From Euonymus europaeus (Eukaryota; Streptophyta; Magnoliopsida; Celastrales; Celastraceae), in NCBI GenBank assembly GCA_963580455.1, contig OY756963.1, positions 21,285,555-21,349,554 on the forward strand: DNA of 64,000 nt. The letters are read 5' to 3'. This document shows, in pieces, positions 63,501 through 64,000 of this stretch. The notes beneath the pieces are model-generated. The model saw nothing but the letters and a program-made list of their open reading frames with translations. It ran no database searches and was not told the DNA's origin. A program made the position numbers and the translations under genes. The number at the start of each line of letters is the position of its first letter. The stretch's first letter is position 1.

Positions 63501-64000
63501 TCGAACGGTGGAAAACAATCCTTATACAAAATTGGGGGTTTTGGTCACAAAAACCTCTCATTTCTTCACGTGTCTTCATCTTATCTCCGTCTCCTCTTCT
63601 CTGCAGAGTGCAGAGATCAATGTCGTATTCTTACGACGAGACATCGACGCCGAAATCAAGATTGTTTCTTCATCAAATTGAACCCTACCGAAAATTGTTT
63701 TTCATATCAAGAAGAACTTTCTCTCCCTCTCTGTGTCCGATCGACAAATATCTCTGGCTCTCCAAATTATGTGGTTTTGATTTGATAAAACTGGGAAGGA
63801 TTAAGGGTGGTTAGTATGATTGATAAATAGGGTTTTTATGGACACTTTTGGATCAAGAAAATGTTGGGTTGCACTTATAAGGATTCAAATACTCAGATAA
63901 TAAATCTTATAATTCTGGGCCCCCATTGCTCGAACCAGTAAGCTCAACCGGTCTCCCACGTACGCATATACGTGTGAGCCGGCTGTAACCAAGCCTAGGG
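60554..64000. other. Gene-free right end of the window
   Basis: OFP 3' UTR, then 3.3 kb of AT-rich DNA with poly-A and poly-T tracts and a TA run near 63257-63272. Frames at 63497-63814 overlap one another and have no family features. I see no RNA gene or bounded transposon. Confidence 0.5.

Noticed and set aside
63497..63814. 105- and 71-codon overlapping plus-strand frames near the right end
   Set aside because: No family features. A gene starting here would continue past the window, so nothing can be supported.

Overview
This window is nuclear DNA of a flowering plant, very probably a eudicot. Genes carry many short AT-rich GT-AG introns, intergenic DNA is AT-rich, and the gene families are plant-specific: OVATE proteins, WEB proteins, U-box/ARM ligases, P-class PPR proteins, LOR proteins and MIR164. 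Mobile DNA consists of plant LINE, copia-type LTR and Mutator-like pieces. Species cannot be named from the sequence.

Layout. 1.1-12.2 kb (minus): a 24-exon gene for a tandem-fused D-alanine-D-alanine ligase, with a 926-bp solo LTR in intron 2. 12.2-18.5 kb: gene-poor DNA with a 96-bp tandem duplication. 18.70-18.82 kb (plus): a MIR164 hairpin with a textbook duplex. 21.3-22.6 kb (minus): a decayed LINE tail. 23.5-24.9 kb (minus): an intronless PPR gene. 26.6-27.4 and 30.9-31.7 kb (plus): two LURP-one-related genes in tandem, three exons each. 35.0-39.5 kb (plus): a TOM1-like VHS/GAT protein. 40.2-41.2 kb (minus): a broken C-terminal remnant of RAPTOR. 42.5-45.6 kb (plus): a WEB-family coiled-coil protein. 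46.0-46.8 kb: a non-autonomous element with about 110-bp inverted ends. 48.3-51.5 kb (minus): an NST1-like zinc-ribbon/coiled-coil gene with an in-frame TGA at codon 60. 52.5-58.8 kb (plus): a dead U-box/ARM ubiquitin ligase gene split by a TIR element and a recent LINE. 59.5-60.6 kb (plus): an OVATE family repressor. The remainder to 64 kb shows no gene.

The genes do not form one pathway. Their order does look like an old conserved block. From memory, Arabidopsis has MIR164B, a LOR gene, a TOL gene, RAPTOR, a U-box PUB and OFP1 close together on chromosome 5, DDL/TOL/RAPTOR on chromosome 3, and WEB/TOL/PPR on chromosome 2. This window appears to hold the sum of those three sets, with RAPTOR and PUB decayed.

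I did not find a wholly new system. The observations most worth checking are the asymmetric motifs of the double ligase, the lone TGA in the NST1-like gene, the RAPTOR and PUB decay in a conserved block, and the two TIR elements.
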